This document shows positions 49,301-60,345 of a DNA stretch of 64,000 bases, piece after piece; the stretch's first letter is position 1; each line of letters starts with the position of its first letter. The notes below the pieces were generated by a model. It had not been told where the DNA came from and ran no database searches. It worked only from the letters and a program-made list of their open reading frames with translations. Source of the stretch: Tigriopus japonicus (taxonomy: Eukaryota; Arthropoda; Copepoda; Harpacticoida; Harpacticidae); the NCBI GenBank assembly GCA_010645155.1, contig CM021323.1, forward strand, positions 5,716,286 through 5,780,285. The letters are read 5' to 3'. Position numbers and translations under genes: made by a program.

Positions 49301-50766
49301 CCGCCGTGCAAACGCACAACATTACGGAATTTCCAGCGATTGCTCTCTTTAAGAACGGAATATTCGAAAAATATCCGGGTGATATTCAAAATCTTCACGA
49401 AATCTTGCGATGGTTGTCCAATGTGGAGACGATCGAGATCCTTGGGCAAATTGAACACGTCAACCGAGCAATGCTCAAATATTTAGTGGAAATGGAAGAT
49501 GATTTGATGGTTTTCTTTCATGAAGCTGCTGACAAACTGGTTGACGACATCCTTGACCGTTTGAAATCAGTTGATGACAATCTTGAAAGTGAAAGAGTGT
49601 CATTCGTGAGATGTTCAGATGTGTCAGCATTGGATGATTACTCTCTCACCATGAAACCATCGATAGTTTACTTCAAAAGAGGGGTTCCCTTGGTGTACAT
49701 TGGAGACCTCAGAAATGACGATTCCCTCTTAGGTTGGATCACTCAAGAACTTCAATCTGAGCACATTGCTGAAGTGAAAGCCAACATTTTGGACTCGCTT
49801 TTGGAGCGAGTTGAATTTGCCGCCATCTTATACTCAAATGGCAAATCAGAAGAATCCATCAAAGTCATTGAGACTCTTACTCCTTTGGATGAAGAGTGCA
49901 AAATGCACGACATCGTCATGGCTCAAATCACAGATCCAGAGATCTATAAGACTTTAGGAGTGGAAGAGCCTGTCGTTCTGGTGTATTATGAAAATAACAT
50001 TCCCTTCCTTTATCCAGGATCATTGTCCGATGTGAAATCCTTGAAAGAGTGGTTGATCTACCAACGAAACATGGCTTCCATTGAAGAAGTCACCGATGAC
50101 ATGTTGGAGGAGATCATCCAAGAGAACGAGTTTGTGGCAGTCTTATTTTTAGGCTTGTGCTCAGACGATGACGAAGGTGAAACTGAGGAATACTGTGATA
50201 CAGTGGTCAAGAACCTGGAGACCATTGATAGCTCTCTGGACGAATTTGGTATCGTTCTGGTCATGACCAAGGAGATTGAACGTGCTCATGAGCAATGGAT
50301 CTCTAAATTCCCTGCCATTGCTTATTATAGAAACGAAGAATTCATGCGATATCCAGCAGAAGTGAGCAATGCTCGAGCGGTTTTCAGATGGTTGACGTCC
50401 ATTAAAACGATGGATTTGGCTGACAAGATCATCGATGTGAATGCCTTGACGTTAGATAAACTGATTGAACGAGAAAGCTCCAATTTGTTCGTGCTCTTTT
50501 ATGAGGAAAGAGACATTTTGGCGGACAGAATCCTTCGCAAGCTCGAAGACATAGATGACGATCTGCCCAATTCGAATTTTTTGAAGACCAATGATGTCGA
50601 GGAGATCGCCGCCGAGTACAACATTGAGCAACTCCCAATGTTGGCTCACTTTAAAAACGGGATCCAGACTGTGTTCTATGGAGACTTGAAAGAAATGGAT
50701 GCGGTGAATGCATGGTTACAGGAATGTGTTTCTGTTAAAAAAGGTTCTGCTGCTGAAGTGGCATAG
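43354..50766 (+). CDS. Giant secreted/ER protein of 22 non-catalytic thioredoxin-fold repeats (three exons, 2428 aa)
   Basis: Exons: 43354-47245, 47310-47449, 47512-50766; introns of 64 and 62 bp, with phases that close exactly. After a signal peptide (WLAVFLLVATHIP) come 22 domains of about 109 aa. Each has a LAVLFYD-type strand, an acidic helix (LExIDDDLDxxGI) and the cis-proline strand of the thioredoxin fold (FPALGLFRNG, LPALVYF), then GD...LxWL. No domain has CXXC, so redox catalysis like PDI is unlikely; binding of calcium or client proteins, as by calsequestrin or PDI b-domains, is a guess. The domains form seven A-B-C triads plus a last A domain. There is no KDEL-type tail (ends SAAEVA), so it may be secreted. 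I do not recognise a named orthologue. The raw frame reading on from 47246 to 47415 is intron read-through. Confidence 0.9.
43450..50766 (+). repeat. Coding super-repeat: seven thioredoxin-fold triads of about 320-337 aa
   Basis: Triads start near 43450, 44425, 45403, 46360, 47435, 48457 and 49444; a lone A domain starts at 50423. A domains begin with a QIEEVN-type linker and, in later repeats, carry V(K/R)(C/S)(S/T)D before the cis-Pro strand. B domains end with LLEWL-EQ...IEEVT. C domains carry FFSGPC...C and FPALGLFRNG. The protein copies are well diverged, so the duplications are old rather than assembly artefacts. Confidence 0.85.
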
Positions 50767-50782
50767 TTCTTGAATAGCTCAA

Positions 50783-50788
50783 AATAAA
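50783..50788 (+). terminator. Polyadenylation signal of the thioredoxin-repeat gene
   Basis: AATAAA 17 bp after the stop codon at 50764-50766, followed by a T-rich stretch, which would give a very short 3' UTR. Confidence 0.65.
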
Positions 50789-51175
50789 AGCACTCAGTGC
50801 TCCACGATCTTCTTTTGCCTTGGAATTAATCCCCCGAATAGTTTGATCTACGTTGCGGGTGTGAAACAAAAACAACTTCTCCTCATCAAAGCTTGAAGTC
50901 TAAAGAAACTTCAGTTTGACAGAACATGGAATATCTGAAATTTTTTGACACTCAAAACGTTGTGTGAATAAGTATTGTTTGGAAGCCCTGAAGGTTTTGA
51001 AGTTTTGGAAGCACGAAAATCCTTTGTAGGGCAAATGATGACAAAATAAAATATTTTATAAAAAAGTTTGAAGAAAATTATTCCTTTTTTCCCGTAAGTT
51101 TACTTGCAGACTTTTTCACCCTTCCGAGGAATAAAATTACATAACATATGACACAAAGACAATGATCTTTAAATG
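50789..51175. other. 3' flank, nothing recognised
   Basis: AT-rich with an extra AATAAA-like string near 51045; no genes. Confidence 0.4.
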
Positions 51176-51312
51176 CGAGAGTGGCTACGCGTACTAGCGC
51201 GTTCTTGGGAGAGCCGTACGAGAGGTTAACTCAACAGCTGACCTCCCTCTTGTTGAGCGTTTGGCGCGAGTAGCCTGAGACTGTACATTGAGTCAAGGAT
51301 GACTACGAAAGA
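51176..51312 (+). repeat. tRNA-like SINE, family B (tRNA-Leu/Ser-like head)
   Basis: The A-box-like string GTGGCTACGCGTACTAGCGC and following GTTCTTGGGAGAGCCG match the heads at 60301 and 63714. The downstream part differs from the other copies, so the element is truncated or diverged. Confidence 0.55.
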
Positions 51313-51555
51313 TTCATTTCAAGGTCGAAGGACCTCCAGCTTAGGGCCAACACCGGGAATTTAGGACATGCGATGACTGCCTTTGATTCAATGAATTTTG
51401 ATTATTTTTACTAATAACATTTGTTTTTGAGTAAATGGCGGAACATAACATTTTAACAAAGGCAAATAACCAGAGAAATGATGTGTGTTCAAGTGAATGG
51501 TTGTATTTTATAACATTTCAAGGAGAGCAAAATGTCGTGTTATACTTTAGTATAA

Positions 51556-52225
51556 GTCTAACTACACTTTGCACAGTCTAGTTAAAATGTTCTTGTTCCT
51601 CATGGTGAAAGTGCGTTGCACGAGACCCATCATTCTACTCACCCGCATGACGAAATCAGCACAGTGTTCACGGAATTTTATGTTCCGATCGAATATGAAA
51701 CTAAGGTCTGTTTCCATGTCTATGCTCTCAAGTTCCTAGCCTTTCAGGATATCCTTGGGAGTGGTTTTTGGCCTCTTTCCGAACCTCATCATCTCACACC
51801 TATCCACATTGAAGGTCATTCCATTATTCGAGGCCCAATCTTCTGCTGAGCTCACTTTGGACTCATTTCTCGTCTTGAGGTTGCAAGATAATCCCAATAA
51901 TCTTCAAATCATCTTAAAATTTTAGCATCTTTGTGGATGTAGTCCAATCTAGCCATGAAGGCGCTCTCTTGTGGTTGGTTATCCATTGATGTCTTGTGTG
52001 GATTGGTCTTCTCATCAAAATTAGTCTGTCTCTGTATCTTAGAGTTGCCACTTCAATTCCACGTGCTTGTTCTTGTCTAACTGGTGATATTTCCATTGCT
52101 TTTTCCCATTTATTTTCATGTTGAATCACCACACCAAAGTTTGCAGTAGTGACAAGAGAAGACCAATATTCTCTGAACCTTTTTATGAATCCCATGATCC
52201 AGTTCTTGTCCATCCATCTATCCAT
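51556..52225 (-). mobile_element. Degenerate non-LTR retrotransposon reverse-transcriptase fragment
   Basis: The minus strand holds, in broken frames, a block ending TKMLKF then DDLKIIG (the remnant of the xADD(T/L)K box). It continues with EDWASNNGMTFNVDRCEMMR and KRPKTTPKDIL, then VMRVSRMMGLVQRTF, an order typical of jockey/CR1-class reverse transcriptases. It differs from the LINE at 40735-42450, so it is another family. Several stops and frameshifts; inactive. Confidence 0.6.
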
Positions 52226-53681
52226 TGAATTCTGACAGAGACGAAAGGCTCAAAAGCATGCTGAACAAACACATAAGTGACACAATTGACTTTGAGTAGT
52301 TCTCATCAATGGAGAATACGATAGTCTTGGATTGGAAGAAAGAAAGAAGGATGAAGTAAAGCTCTCTTTTTCTTTGAAGGGCCACACACGACCCATCCAA
52401 ATTTTCTTCCTCAATCAGCATGACTGGATCTCTCTGTGCACTAAAACACTAGAATGTGACACTTGGAGATGACAAGATGACCAGAATGATCGTTAAATCC
52501 ACATGTTTTTAGAGTGACATCTTCTTCAAAACTCAATTCACAATGGTCGCACGTTTTTTAAGGTGACCAAATTGATAAGGGTTGGTTCCTAACGTAAATT
52601 GACTACTGATGGATTTCGAGCAAGTTTTCGAGTTTCGAGTTGACCGAACCGAGTTAAAACCGAACCGAACCACCCCGAACCTCCGAGTCCAAAACCGAAC
52701 CGGAAGACAGCCACTGTGCCAAAAGCGTTATAATAATAGAATTTTTGTGACGTCTTTCAATCCCACAATATCAGCTTGGCTCTTATAGAAAGAACATGAC
52801 ATCATTTTATTTTAACAAGATATCATTTCATATTATTTTGAAACCCATTTGTATGTTGGGAAAGTGCTATTTTGTCTTCTCGCTCTATCGGTTCTATTAT
52901 CCTTCTACTAATAGCTCTATGTCCAAAATAGTCCACATCAGAAGGGTGACTCAAAGTTTTGTTCAGGTCAAGAAATATCTATCGTTATCTGTGTCTCACA
53001 ATTCGTTTGATTTTCTAGTTCTCCTTTTCTTTTGATTAGTTTGGATTTTTCGCAATTGTAAAAAATCATTTTTGGTTGCTTTTCAAAACAGTTAAAACTT
53101 GCAATATAATAAAAGCTGAATTGAAGACTAGTTTTTCTTGAAAAATGCTGCATGCAGAATGTTATGTATCTTGTTTACGAATAATTGCCGATAAATGAAT
53201 AAAGTTGCTGCTTACCAATGATGTAAAATTCTGCAAATTACTTAATTGTAATGCTTAGAGCCAAAATTTAAGTGTTTATTGCATGTTACTCTGTAGTAAG
53301 TGAGATATGGGATTTCTTGAACAAAATGATGATCATAAGGAAACATAAACCTTTACTCCTAAGAACGTTTTTAAAATTCTCAAACTCAAAACATATTTTG
53401 ATACATTCTAAAGATATACTTTTTTGAATATAGAGAGTGGTCACTCCCAAACAACGTTACTAAAAACAAACATTATAATGCCCCATAAGTTAATAAACGG
53501 AACAAACGGCGAACGGTACAGAAACACACAATGTGAATGGTTTCCTGGTTCATTAACAATGATTCACTTACAACCAAATTTTCATTTTTCAAGATCTATG
53601 GACCTTCATAGACACGCAAATTCCTCTCAAAAACGGATTAAGAACCAACTTTCTGGCGGAAATTCTCCCCCGGACCAAAAC
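52226..53681. other. Intergenic DNA
   Basis: A CCGAAC-rich tract (GACCGAACCGAG, AACCGAACCGAACC) lies at 52640-52700 and may be a transposon relic. The rest is AT-rich with no gene. Confidence 0.4.
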
Positions 53682-54337
53682 TATGGACATTAATCCACAC
53701 GCACTTTCCTCTCGGAAGGGTAGCCATAATTTGCATATCAAAATTGTATTCAATCTGACCCACTTTAGTCACACTCAATTCGAACGAAACAAAAACAAAA
53801 TGTGACAGTTATCTTTTACTTGAACAGACCTAGAGGAAAGGTCGTCCTTTCACTCTAGCACACGTACGTCGTCTATTTTAAGAAAGGGACACCTGAAGTA
53901 GTATGGACAGCCAAACATGTAGCTAAAGTTAAGGTTTTGGGTTTGAAAAGTTTAACTGTTACAGGCTGACTGTATAAATTTTAGGAAATAAGGAATGGGA
54001 AACTAAATACGGTTGATCCTGCATTGGCTTCTCTTCATTTTTGCTGGCATTAAAATCATGATTCTTGGAACCATTCTAAGTACCTTTACATTTTGTATTG
54101 TTTTCACTCCATTTCTACGAGAACTTTTGAGATTTCTAATCTAATTTGTCAACCTGTAACAGTGAAGCTTTTTAAACCTAACATCCTCCCTTAACTTCCT
54201 GCTTGGCTGTATGGACATTAATCCACACGCACTTTCCTCTCGGAAGGGTGACTATAATTTGCGTATCAAAATTGTGTTTAATGTGACTCACGTTAGTCAC
54301 ACTCATTTCTCGCGAAACAACAAAATGTTTCTGATTT
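53682..54337. repeat. Direct duplication of a ~125-bp segment around an inverted-repeat element
   Basis: 53682-53812 and 54210-54337 are about 85-90% alike (both start TATGGACATTAATCCACACG and include TTTCCTCTCGGAAGGGT). Between them lies the 300-bp element 53909-54208. Confidence 0.65.
53909..54208. mobile_element. 300-bp inverted-repeat transposon with perfect 8-bp duplication
   Basis: GTATGGAC at 53901-53908 recurs at 54209-54216. The ends are inverted repeats (AGCCAAACATG / CTTGGCT) whose similarity extends about 60 bp to AACTGTTACAGG / CCTGTAACAGT. Non-coding. A partial start of the same type lies near 54563. Confidence 0.6.
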
Positions 54338-55073
54338 CCATATGAGATTGCTTCTGAGTGACCTCTTGGAGGATCTTGAGCATGGATAGAACTACAGACA
54401 GTTCAAAAAGTGGCAATAAGCCAAAAGAGCGTAAGTTAAATAATATATGATTTCATTCATTCATGACACGTTCTTGTATGGTCAGTTAACAGATAACGGG
54501 ATTTTGGTATTCAAAATATTCAAAAAAACAGGAAAAGGTCACCTTATGTAGCATGGACAGCCAAGCTGCTGACCAAAACGGAGAGCTTCATTGCGCTCAT
54601 TCTCAACACAACTTGAACAATCTAAGAACATCTTGCCTTGAATTATCTACAACCAAATGTCGTTTTTCCGATTGTGGGCTCCTGAACCTACCAACGTGGG
54701 TGGGCCCCTAACAACAAATTGCCAAATTTTGTTGGCCTTGATCAAGGTTGCGGACCCCTTTTCTAGATTATTTTTTACTGGACGAGGATTCCCACAAAGA
54801 GGAATTAGATGGAATAATTTGTCTTTGACTTGCAGGTTGTGGAGCTATTGTCGTTTGGATAAATGGAACATTACTTGATCCAAACAAAGCCTCTTTTGGA
54901 ATCATCACGGAAGCAAGTGGTCTTGAAGTGTGGATCAAGTATTGTAGGAACACAGAGCTCCACGGGGCTCTCCAAGGCGTGAAATCGACGATATTCAAAA
55001 AACGTGTATCAAGATGATTTTTATTTGGAAAGACGTGCACCAAAATGATTTCTATTTGAAAAAAAGTGTGTAC
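54338..55073. other. Intergenic DNA with relics
   Basis: Includes a half hAT-like copy at about 54657-54763 and, at 54999-55073, two to three units of a ~31-bp motif (ACGTGTATCAAGATGATTTT and variants). That motif reappears after 55451 and at about 56753-56890. Confidence 0.45.
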
Positions 55074-55450
55074 TAGAGCTGTGCATTGGATCTGGAAGGT
55101 CCTCCAAATCCAATCCGAACTGAATTTTCATAGTCAAAACGAATCCAAATCCGAAAATTTGTTGCTCAATCCAAACGAATCCAAATCCGAAAATTTGCCG
55201 CTCAATCCAAACGAATCCGAATCCGAAAATTTGCCGCTCAATCCGAACAAATCCGCGCTCAATCCGAACCCGAAATTTTGCCTCTCAATCCCAACGAATC
55301 CGAATCCGAAAATTTGCCGCTAAAATCCGAACCCGAAAATTCGATGCTCACTCCGAACGAATGCGAATCCGAAAATTTGATGCTCTATCTGAACGAATCC
55401 GAATCCGAAAATTCTTCCGTCAATCCGAACGAATCCGATACACAGCTCTA
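55074..55450. mobile_element. hAT MITE with an internal GAATCC minisatellite
   Basis: The 8-bp duplication GTGTGTAC is perfect (55066-55073, 55451-55458). The ends are TAGAGCTGTGCAT and ATACACAGCTCTA, an inverted repeat. The interior is mostly a tandem array of a ~36-bp unit containing AATCCGAATCCGAAAATTTG. The repeat creates a spurious long frame. Confidence 0.85.
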
Positions 55451-55513
55451 GTGTGTACCAAGATGGGTTGCTTCCGATTCACGGCACTGAAAATATAATA
55501 TGAAGTTGATTTG

Positions 55514-56703
55514 GAAATTCCCAAACACTATGAGAAATGTTTCTGACCGAGGAAACCAAGAGGAATAACTGTTATTTACTGCGTGTTTCAATATCAGGTC
55601 TAGATTAAATGTTGAACACCAAAACCCTACTAAATTATCATTTTTTGTAAAATTTAGTTAGAACATTTGAGATCTGCCTAAGATACATATTTAATTGCTC
55701 AGCTTTTCAAGTTTCACTGTCCCATTTTTTACTTCAAAAAGCGAAAAATCGTTCCGGGGTACATGAGAACTCAAATACTTATGAAAATGATGTAGATTTT
55801 CAATCTTGTAAAATAAATCAAGAATTCCGATCTTTCTCAAACCTGACCTTTCCCAGGGAAACTTTTAGACGTTAATCCACACCCACAGACTGAGAACCAT
55901 TCTGATACCGGACATGAAATTGCCTATCGGAAATGATTTGGACGATGTGATGGCTGGCCTCGCTGGCCGGGCGAGGCTCAACCCTCCGACCCTAGCACCA
56001 ACAATAAAAAAAAATCTTCATTCTTGGAAGTTTTATCACCCCAGGTCAAAATGATATGTTGTTACCTAAATCACACTTGAAATACACTTTCTTTAATATG
56101 GACTTTTGAACCAAATAAAAAGGACATGTAGGCACGTTGTCAATACAAATTCAGTGAAATTCTGAAGGATTTTAAAAATTCGCTTTTGGTCCAAATTGAG
56201 AATGATTCTCCAAGAAATATCACTTTTGCATGAAATCCACAGGCATATCTGTTCAGTAGATTTCCTCAAATTTTCAAATGAGTGTCTAATGAAATCAAGA
56301 TAATAAGATTTTTTTTTTAAATGTGTATTTTTTGTATGATTTAAGTAACATTAATTGTGATTTTGACCAATCATGACAAAAAAGCCAAAATGAACAATTT
56401 TCAATCTGTTTGATAAAATCGAGAATATATATTATGTTTCTGGGAGTTTGAGTTTTTATTTACTGGGAACGATAACTCGACTTAACACAACTTAAATAAC
56501 TTGCCAACTGATCAACTTATTTTCAATTAAATTCAATTCAAAAGGTATCTTGGGCTGCTCTGACAAAGTGTTGACTAGTTTTGCAAAGCGGTGTTGATTT
56601 TGTAGGTTTTAATCTAGACCTGATATTGAAAAACGCAGTAGGTAAAAGTTGTTCCATTTGGTTCTCTGGGTCAGAATTATCTATCGTAGTGTTTGGGAAT
56701 TTC
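55514..56703. mobile_element. Inverted-repeat DNA transposon, about 1.19 kb, with a nested SINE
   Basis: Ends GAAATTCCCAAACACTA and TAGTGTTTGGGAATTTC. The arms stay similar in reverse complement for about 100 bp, through TACTGCGT and TCAATATCAGGTCTAGATTA. The interior is non-coding and holds SINE A at 55844-56017. The target duplication is not clear because the termini overlap a palindromic AATT. Confidence 0.65.
55844..56017 (+). repeat. SINE A, 5'-truncated copy nested in a DNA transposon
   Basis: Matches the SINE A body from GGGAAACTTTTAGACGTTAA to CCCTCCGACCCTAGCACCAA and ends in an A-rich tail. The tRNA-like head is missing. It is less diverged than its host element, so it is the younger insertion. 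Confidence 0.8.
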
Positions 56704-59700
56704 TCAGCAGACTTGACATGATTTTTTCAGTAAGGTGAATTGAAAGAAAAAAAAACGTGAACCAATATGATTTTCATTTGGGGAAAAAACCCGTAAAAGG
56801 GGTCCCAGGATGGTTTGGTTCTATTTAAGAAATACATCTACCAAGATAGTTTGTTTGCATTTGAGAGAACGTGTACTAAGATTATTTGAATTTGGCAAAA
56901 TCCATACACAACCAGATGAGTGAGGGCCTAAGAATTGGCCAAGACGTCTTCTTGCACGGGTCAACGTTCGAAATCATCATTGAAAGAGGCTCTTCTAAGG
57001 AGATGAGGCAAGTCTCGTTTGTCTTGTTTGTAGTAGGAACGAATGTCCTCAAAAAAAGGTTGCTGGATTGGTTGAGGTATGTCACCCACACGTTTTTCAA
57101 ATTTGACCAACAGGATGATCTCGTTCCGTGTGCCTCATCATGATCATCCCATTTCTGGTCTGTCTTGGTCGGTGAATGGGCTCAGAATCGTGGGGATGAG
57201 GAGGTTTTCATGGATACTTTCTAATCTTTGTGAAGGCACACTAGTGACGGTGGTGTAAACGGTAATCACCGGACTCCATGCAAAACAGATGCGTGAGGTT
57301 GCGTGATTCTAATAAAGAACTTTGCGGTCGCAAGATTAAGTAAGAAATCTAGTAGATGGTGGTCAACAAACAGTCCGTCCATCCGTCCATGGATTTACTT
57401 CACCATCACCCCTGACTTTGGATTATTTAGTAGTTGGTTAGTTGGCCGAGGAAGAGGCTCTTCTGTGTAGTACGTTCTACTCACTGCGATGGAGTGATGC
57501 GTTCCCTGCTTTTTCCGGTTAAAAGAATCATAATAACACAGGCTGGAATGTGACTGCCTCGAAAATATTAGCAATTGGGTAATGGGTATATCTTAAGCAA
57601 TATTTGATGGGTCAAATTCTTTCCTACAAGTGATTAAAAAGTGTTTCTCTAATTTGCCGCTATCCATAAGTGTCAGATTACTAAACTCAATGTTTTCGAA
57701 ATTAAATTGTAGATCTTGACATCTCAGTTTCAGAGCTACCCTGAACTGCCAGCGATGCCCGTTACAGTCTATTTGCATTTGATGAATGAGTCAAATCCGT
57801 TTAATGGTTTGAAACGGTAATTTTTGGGCCCCTGATATATTTGTCAAAATTTAGAAGGGGACTTTTTCTTCATTCAGCGAGCTCTTGTGATCGACAAAAC
57901 CCCTCCAATTCGTAACTTGAATAAAAGAAACAAAATGATAAAATTTTGAAAATTTAGCATCACTGATAATCAGCGGCTTCGCATCGAACTTCTTCGAGTT
58001 GCACGAAGGACCCTAAAACCGAGTCGAACCATCGAGTTACGTTTTCAAAATGAACTCGATTACCATCAGCATTGCTGACACCACATGGAGAATTCTCAAA
58101 CTAAACCAGGGTTGACATGGGCAAAAGAAACATGATTAGAGAAGACTTTTGGTTCTGGTAAATCTTCCAATGACTTCAAAATTTCAAATCGTTTTTCAAA
58201 CTCTAATGTAATGAGCTTTGTTTATGAAAAGAAATGAATAGATTGTAACAACATGTTTGAGTGGCGTCCCTGACTGAATTCTCTTTTCCTCGCAAATGAA
58301 TGTTGAACTTCTCTCAACCTAGAATTAATGACGGATCAGCGATGAATGGTGATCCAACGCAAGGTGGATTGATGACGTCATGGACACTGCTCTGAAATTT
58401 GTCCTCTAGTGCAGTGGTTCTTGATTGAGTGAACTCATTTCTATGAACGGAGAGTTTTTGCTTCAAATCCTCGGTAATTAACGTGATAGAGGTAAAAAAG
58501 CAAGAAAACACCCCATTGAAATCATCTGAAGGCTTTGTGTCAAGTGCCAGAACAATCAAGCAAAGCAGGACGGAGTGGAAATCGGATTCTGCACATTATT
58601 GAACGAGTGATTTCACCAAACTAGTAGTTCTAAAAGATCGAAGTGAATGAATATCAGAGCTGGGCAAGAAAATAGGAATTGATAAACCAACCTGAACATT
58701 GAAGGAAGAATCTGTTTAGCTGTTTTGTCGGTGGAACCAACGTCAAAGAAAGTCCAGTTTGTGAAGTGTCAATGGACCATCCACCTTTCCTGTTAACCAT
58801 CTTTTGCCCATCAAAGTTTGATGAAGATTTTCAAAGTTCTTTTGGTCTTTTAAAAGCCTTAAGTGATACTGAGAAGCTCCCTAGAAGCCCCAGCCATTGA
58901 CATCAATGATGATGTTCGAAAACTTCAAGCAGTTCCAAAGACGACTTTGGGACACAAATGACAATGAAATGCAAAAAATGATTTATGCTTCCAAATGATG
59001 ATCTGTTTTCAAAACTTTCATTGATATGCTTACCTTTAAGTCTTAAACCGAATGAGTTAGTGAGCACAGAAAAGAACCTCCAGTCCTTGGATCTAATTGA
59101 GTTGGCATGTTTAACATTTCATGTACCTTTAGGTGAAAACATAAAATTGTGATCCTTTTTTTTGAATAATCATTTACGTAATAAATAAATGGTAAAATAA
59201 AACATTGATGAGCAAATTTTCTAGTTTTACAACTGAATTCTAGAAATGGATTTATTCACCTTCTTTTGGCATTAATCTTGTTCTAAACTCGTTCTAAAGC
59301 ATGAAAACGGTCGAGATTTGCCTACATCACTGCACTGAAAGCTTTTCCAATTTATTGCTCATTTACGCAGGAATTGCTTAGTTTACCCTTGATTTCCTCT
59401 ACACCGTGAAACATTGACATATTGGATTATTGAGGATTAAATCTAAACACTACTCATTTTTGACACCCACACCAGAGCTACCTGGTACTGAAATAACCCT
59501 CCTCCAGTTTTTCAAGGTTTTCAGACAGGTCCATATTACAGTTTATCCTCCTAATAATCTACTAAATTCAGTATTTTTCAAATGTTTAAATAAAATCGGC
59601 GATATTTGAGCTGAGGCAGTCCATTTTTGACCCAAGGAAGCGGAAAGTATCTCTGGGCATATAAACACACAAATTCTCAAACAATATAAGTCTTTGAAAA

Positions 59701-60200
59701 TTTAATTAAGATGGAAAAAATGTCATTTTTGTATGTTTTAACACAAAAAGTCAAAGATATAAAAATACATAAAACCCACTTAAAACACAGATTTTTGAAA
59801 AATTGCTTTTGAATGAGAAAAAGGCTACACAGGTCATCATATTTAGTGGAATTCTGCGATTTTAAAAATCGCCTTTTGGTCCTGGTATTAATGAAGAGTG
59901 AGAAAATGTGTCAAGGCTTGTCCTCAGAGATGGACAAAGTTGGGTAGAATTTCGGATTTCCTCTTCTTTTTGGACCGCCTCCAAAACACCAAACCGATTC
60001 TTTGGGGTTAGCTCTTTGCCTTTCTTTTTTATTTGGTGATAAAAGGATGCCTGCAAGTAGGTTAAAAGCCCCCTCAAATGTCGATTTCCTACTTTTTACG
60101 TTACGAACAACGAAGATTGTACAGGGTGGGGCAAATATTGCAGAATCGTGAAAGGTTGTGAGAGGATCGTCAAACACTTTCCGTTCTAAAGCTCAACGTC
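56704..60200. other. Intergenic DNA, no gene recognised
   Basis: More units of the ~31-bp ACGTGTACCAAGATGATTT-type motif at about 56753-56890. A block at about 59845-59882 resembles the interior of the transposon at 55514-56703 (AATTCTG..GATTTTAAAAAT...TTTTGGTCC). Frames of up to 88 codons are unrecognised. Confidence 0.4.
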
Positions 60201-60345
60201 ATCTCGTCTGTAAATGCTTCACCAGACGGCTTAAGTTCAAATCCTGTTGGGGGTCTGATTGAAGATGTCGGAAATATTCCTTTTAAGGTAACCAGACTGG
60301 CCGCGCGTGCTAACGAGTTCTTGAAAGGACCGAGTGTAGAGTGCG
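60201..60345 (+). repeat. tRNA-like SINE, family B
   Basis: Contains CCAGACGGC...AGTTCAAATCCTGTTGGGG (B-box-like), then GACTGGCCGCGCGTGCTAAC (A-box-like) and GTTCTTGAAAGGACCGAGTG. A B-like block precedes an A-like block, which suggests the junction of two monomers of a dimeric or tandem element. Confidence 0.6.

Noticed and set aside
55066..55323. Asparagine/proline repeat protein
   Set aside because: It is a translation of the minisatellite inside the hAT MITE.
55066..55450. CRISPR array
   Set aside because: The repeats are head-to-tail without unique spacers and lie inside a transposon of a eukaryotic genome.
55577..56640. TA-flanked mariner-like element ending at 55579 and 56638
   Set aside because: The inverted similarity continues outward by about 65 bp on both sides, so the true borders are near 55514 and 56703 and the TA pair is internal.
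57247..57340. tRNA-like promoter (GGTGGTGTAAACGGTAATCAC)
   Set aside because: The A-box-like string is not followed by a proper B box at the right distance, and no second copy was found.
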